Position numbers and translations under genes: made by a program. Below are positions 60,429 through 64,000 of a DNA stretch of 64,000 nt, piece by piece; the stretch's first letter is position 1; the number at the start of each line of letters is the position of its first letter. The notes under the pieces are model-generated. The model had not been told where the DNA came from, made no database searches, and worked only from the letters and a program-made list of their open reading frames with translations. The DNA is from Cristatella mucedo (taxonomy: Eukaryota; Bryozoa; Phylactolaemata; Cristatellidae): assembly GCA_009760855.2 (NCBI GenBank), contig WPIO01000124.1, positions 825,501 to 889,500 of the forward strand, given 5' to 3'.

Positions 60429-62211
60429 TATTTAATGTAGCGCCCTCAGAGAACTCAATCTCTTTCTAGGCATTTTGCATTTATTGCAACGGAAGCACGA
60501 TCGAATGACCAGTGGTATAATGGTTTGTGGTAGTTTTCGTCAGAAATGAGCTCGAACTGCACGCCTCAGTCGCTCGGGGCTCACTTTGGCATCGTACTTT
60601 ATGGAGAATTATCCGGTGAAAATGCTCTCCACCAGTTCCCAGACAACCCAGTGCGATTTTTCTTTTATAGAGAAGCGACTAGAATTTCATTGCCGGCAGG
60701 TTCACGCTAGAATGTTTTAGAGCTTCACAAATTCCCCTACGCGTTAGCACGACGCTGACAGCCTTCAGAGCCGGCCACCCTCACCCTTCGTTTATATACC
60801 GCCCCCCCCGCACTCAGGCTGAGCCGCAGCTCGCGTTCGGCTTGGCTACAGAATTGAATAAATCCGGTCTACTTCGCTGTTTTCGTTTCCCTTATTCCCG
60901 CCACAGCGATTCTAGCATTTATCTTCACATTATAGGCCAAAGAAAGCCCCGGTATTGGAACGTGTCTCGCCACAAATTTCGCGTACCGCTGCCAATAAAA
61001 TGTTCTCTCATTAAGATGCGTCTGTTGGATGTCGGGAAGTTTTTTATTGTCTTCCGCTCCAGCAGAGACTAAGGCTGGTAGTGTCACGTCGACACATTTC
61101 GTCTGGCCTTGACCCAGCTATCTGACCTTGGAGGAGGAGGATCGCTAAGCAGCAAACGAGCCTACGACGGACGAAGAGTATCAGCGAGCGTTGCAGCTTG
61201 TAAAACCCACATGAAAATCAGACATCACTATTCCCTTGTCAATAAACGCACTCTTGTATTCGACCGGATGCGGTAGACTCTCGTGCTAGGCCAAAAGATT
61301 CAGAGGCCGAGTTCGCGACGCCGGTGCATATAGGGGCTGCGCGCCTACTGCATATTCGCACGGGGAGTATTCGACCTATTAATCTTAGAGTCATATATCT
61401 ACTAGTCCTACTAGTCATATATCAGTAATGGAATAGTACCCTTTCTCGCAATACAGTCCACAGTTCCTCCAGTTCTTCTTGAGTGACCGTATTGGACACC
61501 TCGTCAGCTTATTATTCGTAAGACCGCTTGTGTATTTCTGTTTCTTTCTGCCTCTACCTACTCCTCTAGCTCTATATTTTCCGCCTCTCATCTCTCTGCT
61601 CTCATATCTCTGCTCTCTATCTCTCGCTCGCTCTCTTTCTCTGCTTCACTCCCACTCCAACTCTCCAACGACAGAATGCTTGTAAGCGAGCCGTGAGCTA
61701 ACAGCTACGCTTGTATCTCACTTGTTCTTCCCTGGTTCCTGTGAGCCGTAACTCACTTATTTAGAGCCGCGTACATCCCAAAAGAGCTGCAATTGCATAG
61801 AGCCGTCGAGCTTTTCAATGGAACCGTCTCAGGAACGCTCGCATGGCAATGAGCGGCAGCACTACCGGCATCATCACGACACGCAAGGACGTTGAGTTTC
61901 TTACGCAACGACAACTACACTCCTGCTGCCGACTGTGGATCATCCTTTTCAGCGGTCCTGAGCTGCTACTTCAACGGTACTCACTACCTCAACTGCTCTC
62001 CTGACTCTGCTACGGGGTTCCCACTTTCTCTTTGTTGCGTGAGACGAAGTCTGTTGGCTACCGAATGCGTCCCGAAAGCCGCTTAATTGCGCTATAAGTG
62101 CGCTATACCAAACTCTCCTGCGTAACACCCGCATAGTATTTATGGCTTTGTGGAGCTACAGACAGAGATACATTACAATACATGAGGTGAGCTCGCGCTA
62201 CTGCAGCTATA

Positions 62212-62258
<47 letters not shown>

Positions 62259-62569
62259 AGTTGCGACTTCCCGCCGCTACTGCTGCCGCTTCCGCCGCCG
62301 CCATACCGCTTATCCTGCCGCCGCCGCCGCTGCTGCTGCTGCTTCCGCCGCCGCTACAAGCACTCGATGGGTTGTAACGTCTCGTGCCGCCGTAGCGGCG
62401 CTAGTCCTGAGGGGTTTAGGCGTTCGCCTGGGGGTGGGGATGGGGGAAGGCGCGCGCCACTTTGCGAGCTCCTCGTCACCTACCTCATTTCCTTATTGTT
62501 AATCATTTTCTTCAGCTCGGCTGCGAAGGGCTCGACGCTGCCTTTCATGATCGCCTCTCCGGACGACAT
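57344..62569 (-). CDS. BTBD19: BTBD19 homologue, complete seven-exon gene
   Basis: Join of 62484-62569, 58911-59133, 58726-58779, 58315-58443, 57845-57976, 57582-57707 and 57344-57463. The exons sum to 870 bases, 289 codons plus TAG, close to the roughly 291 residues of human BTBD19. All introns are GT-AG; the first is phase 2 and the others phase 0, and every junction keeps the frame. Domains: a short N-terminus, BTB/POZ (about residues 28-130) and BACK (about 135-240), then a family-typical tail. Diagnostic strings are FLAVMEFLYTN, DKLHVDEMEIIECVREWA, LRLPLLTANEL, VKDRLIP and AWKSHALQKGD, which match the same positions in the vertebrate protein. The function is poorly known; BTB-BACK proteins often act as CUL3 substrate adaptors, but that is inference here. 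Intron 1 is 3.35 kb and carries repeats. Confidence 0.94.
57582..57707 (-). CDS. BTBD19: BTBD19 exon 6
   Basis: Residues 209-250, VVLGKPISEI to VKDRLIP. Acceptor CTTTTCAG, donor CCG/GTAGGT. Both ends are phase 0. Confidence 0.94.
57845..57976 (-). CDS. BTBD19: BTBD19 exon 5
   Basis: Residues 165-208, SVFKTKGFHEMTDD onward to CVREWATVNS. Acceptor GCTTCAG. The donor TCT/GTAATT is weak, but the join to the next exon gives exactly the family's spacing between the WA motif and the VLxxP motif. Confidence 0.9.
58315..58443 (-). CDS. BTBD19: BTBD19 exon 4 (start of BACK)
   Basis: Residues 122-164, beginning LCNQYLIDNL and ending FAEQNTQ. Acceptor ATTACAG; donor CAG/GTGTCA is weaker than the others. 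Both ends are phase 0. Confidence 0.92.
58726..58779 (-). CDS. BTBD19: BTBD19 exon 3
   Basis: Residues 104-121 in 54 bases (18 codons), reading AIDVLGSSIEFGIEELRK, the end of the BTB fold. Acceptor TTGCAG, donor AAAG/GTAAAG. Both ends are phase 0. Confidence 0.93.
58911..59133 (-). CDS. BTBD19: BTBD19 exon 2 (BTB domain core)
   Basis: Residues 29-103. The acceptor has a run of T (T9AG) and the donor is ATC/GTAAGT. It encodes the BTB core: DIKFLIG at the start, CHKVILSSRCDVFRAMF in the middle, and FLAVMEFLYTN with the following strand at the end. Confidence 0.95.
60169..60205. repeat. perfect 14-base inverted repeat
   Basis: GCTGCGTCTGCACG (60169-60182) and its reverse complement (60192-60205) with a 9-base loop, in BTBD19 intron 1. 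Confidence 0.95.
60392..60525 (-). mobile_element. L2-type 3' tail
   Basis: (ATA)n of about 11 units, then TAGCGCCCTCAGAGAACTC and GAAGCACGATCGAATG, reverse of the L2 3' UTR. Lies in BTBD19 intron 1. Confidence 0.85.
61887..62145 (+). mobile_element. second LINE family, 3' end
   Basis: FLRNDNYTPAADCGSSFSAV and the following GTACTCACTACCTCAACTGC match the other two 3' copies. Ends near TTTATGGCTTTGTGGAGCTAC. Lies in BTBD19 intron 1. Confidence 0.83.
62212..62258. repeat. (CTG)n / (CAG)n trinucleotide repeat
   Basis: About 15 uninterrupted CTG units on the plus strand, i.e. CAG on the BTBD19 sense strand, inside intron 1 about 230 bases after the exon 1 donor. More CCG/CTG-rich sequence follows to 62350. 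Confidence 0.95.
62484..62569 (-). CDS. BTBD19: BTBD19 exon 1 (start codon)
   Basis: Encodes residues 1-28 plus two bases of Ser29. The ATG sits in ACC-ATG-T context with an in-frame TGA only six bases upstream, so the start is well fixed. The exon contains PFAAELKKMINNKEM, equivalent to the family's N-terminal FxxxLRxLVNN segment. It ends AG/GTAGGT. The next exon supplies the C that completes the Ser codon. Confidence 0.9.
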
Positions 62570-63070
62570 GGTTCAGCCGCGCTGCCGCGCTGCTAGTAGT
62601 GAGAGCGCTGTCCTCGCTGCGATCGCCTTCCGCTGCGGCGCCGCCTCAGCCACCGCCGCCAGTGCTGCCGCACCGCAGCGCCGGCCGCGCCCGGGGTTGC
62701 CAAGGGCTGCCTCCGAGAGAGTCGACCCTGAATGGGTCTGTAACTATTGTGGCGGATCAATAGTTGAATAGCGCTCGACTATGGAGGCCATTGACGCCGG
62801 CAGCCTCGGCCCTTAATGTTTGGGAACGGTTGCGCGCTCGTCACTAGGACGAGAAACACGCAGCGTCAGGCGCCGATGGCGGCGCTGCGATCGCAAACGA
62901 AGAGGATAGATCAGACCGCGCTCGACGCCGCCGCCGACGAGGCCAGGGCATCGGGAGCGAGTGTCCGCCGCGGACGCGGGGCCGCCGTGAAATGTGTGCA
63001 CTCGGCATTTTTCATCCGCCTGCGTGCGACCAGAACGAGGGCGGCTGCGGCTGCGGCAGCGGAGAAGAAA
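62570..63070 (-). promoter_or_regulatory. CpG-rich 5' region of BTBD19
   Basis: GC- and CpG-rich block directly upstream of the BTBD19 start codon, bounded on the far side by a SINE at 63076. It has a YY1-like core ATGGCGGC at 62876-62883 and an 8-base inverted repeat (62742-62749 with 62758-62765). It is likely the 5' UTR and promoter; no start site can be assigned. Confidence 0.45.
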
Positions 63071-63075
63071 GAAAA

Positions 63076-63235
63076 TGCTAGCTGATTTAACAGCCTCTTT
63101 TTGTATAGCGACGCAAGAATTTTTACGGCAATCACCACCGCCTGCAGTGGCGATATTGGATCGCTCATCGAAGGATTCGAACCCACGACCTCGATACCGA
63201 GGTCGTGAAAAGCCTTACCTAGTGAGCCATTACGG
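63076..63235 (-). mobile_element. SINE family 1 copy
   Basis: GCTAGCTGATTTAACAGCC to CTAGTGAGCCATTACGG, with the GACCTCGATACCGAGGTC hairpin. About 500 bases upstream of the BTBD19 start codon. Confidence 0.9.
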
Positions 63236-63287
63236 AAACTGCTAGGGAACCGTGCACTTCGCGGAGGGAATGAGTAGATGTGAACGT

Positions 63288-63366
63288 GTAATAATAATAA
63301 TAATGCGTTTTATATAGCGCCCTCAGAGAGCTCAATCTCTTTCTAGGCACATGGCATTTAGAGTGC
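63288..63366 (-). mobile_element. L2-type 3' tail fragment
   Basis: (AAT)n, then ATAGCGCCCTCAGAGAGCTC and TTTCTAGGCAC. Confidence 0.8.
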
Positions 63367-63539
63367 CAGCCAATGCAGCAGCCCGGGCGCAGCACGCTTG
63401 GCACTCGGTTGCTAGCTCCGAGTGAAATTGCTGCAGTCGTCCACCAACGGACGGAAGCTGACGAGATGCCCGCGCGCTTCGCTACGGCGCGCAGTGGCGC
63501 GAGGAGCCGAGCTCGAGGTATGAGCAACGCGGGTGCGGG

Positions 63540-64000
63540 CGAAAGCCGCTGGTAGCGGCTAATCCTACGTCACTTGTTCGTACAGCAACGTCAGGTTCTG
63601 CAATGCGCACAGTGCTCGTAGCAGGCTGATCGACGAGGTCGCCAGCCTGCGTTTATACTTAGGTTAAAAAAACGCGTTTTTAGTTTTCTTTCCATTTAGA
63701 GTAGTTTCTGTCTAGTACCAAAACACTGAACCCTAAACCCAAAGGCCTAAACTATAAACCCAAAAGCTCAAACAGATAAAACAAAAACCGCACCAGTAAA
63801 CCATGAACCGTAAACCCCATAACAGACAAACCCTAAAGGCTAAATCCAAAATCCTAAACTCTAAATACTAAACCCTAATCCTAAAAAGATAGCTAAAAAG
63901 TCTTTATTTAACGTAAATATAAACGCGCGCTGGCAATCGCGTTGAACAGCCTGCTATGAGCGCTGTGCCTATTACAGACCCTGATATCGCTGTACGAACA
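63540..64000. mobile_element. inverted-repeat element with telomere-like interior
   Basis: Arms of about 108 bases: 63575-63683 and, inverted, 63893-64000. Both arms begin TGTTCGTACAGC and share GCTCRTAGCAGGCTG and CGCGTTTATA. Between them (about 63716-63890) lies a degenerate array of CCCTAAA-type heptamers (AACCCTAAACCC, AACCCTAATCC). No reading frame. The right arm reaches the last base of the window, so outer ends and target duplication cannot be judged. Confidence 0.8.

Larger units (their letters stand above)
59134..62483 (-). other. BTBD19 intron 1
   Basis: First intron of the gene, phase 2. It contains a GC-rich part (59200-60250) with a perfect 14-base hairpin at 60169-60205, an L2 tail (60392-60525), a T/C-rich tract (61560-61665), a 3' fragment of the second LINE family (61887-62145) and the CTG repeat. 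No additional exon of the gene is needed or seen. Confidence 0.75.

Noticed and set aside
62142-62771. 209-codon plus-strand frame with Cys run and a hydrophobic stretch
   Set aside because: It covers the CTG repeat (Cys run) and the antisense of BTBD19 exon 1; the hydrophobic part comes from the antisense of that exon.
63716-63890. true telomere or chromosome end
   Set aside because: Units are too degenerate, are flanked by inverted arms, and a similar tract lies inside a gene intron at 14563.

Overview
The window is animal nuclear DNA. It has spliced genes with GT-AG introns, long microsatellites, tRNA-derived SINEs and many decayed CR1/L2-type LINE copies, and no bacterial gene layout. 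A SYD-1 gene that carries a PDZ domain in front of C2 and RhoGAP points to an invertebrate with the protostome-type architecture, because the vertebrate SYDE proteins lack the PDZ. The phylum cannot be settled from this window.

Two protein genes can be supported, both on the minus strand. (1) A SYD-1/RhoGAP100F homologue: two large GC-rich exons (17074-18397 and 12808-13989) joined by a phase-compatible intron. They encode a start methionine, a PDZ domain, a C2 domain and the first part of a RhoGAP domain. The gene runs out of the recognisable region at a clean splice donor; the rest of the GAP domain was not found between base 1 and 12807. (2) A complete BTBD19 homologue: seven exons between 62569 and 57344 that join in frame to 289 codons plus stop, with BTB and BACK domains and the family's typical C-terminus. 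The two genes have no evident functional link.

The rest, about 90% of the window, is intergenic or intronic and rich in repeats. Positions 1-12600 hold a SYD-1 intron or flank with CpG-rich stretches (4.0-7.4 kb), relics of L2 and SINEs, and GA/GT microsatellites. 14.0-17.0 kb is the SYD-1 intron. 19-57 kb is AT-rich and dominated by L2 copies in various stages of decay (best copies 45471-47165 and 55020-56219), a second LINE family (39780-41640 and 3' fragments) and two SINE families. One SINE family shares its 3' tail with the L2 elements, which suggests that L2 mobilised it. Several insertions are nested, one with a visible target-site duplication. 57.3-63.1 kb is the BTBD19 gene and its CpG-rich 5' region. 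The last 430 bases form a terminal-inverted-repeat element whose interior is a degenerate plant-type telomere-like repeat; half of a second copy lies at 14435-14612.

No new enzyme or defence system was found. The most unusual items are the inverted-repeat/telomere-like element, the decamer satellite that grew inside a LINE reading frame, the SINE-LINE tail sharing, and the SYD-1 RhoGAP domain that lacks its arginine finger.
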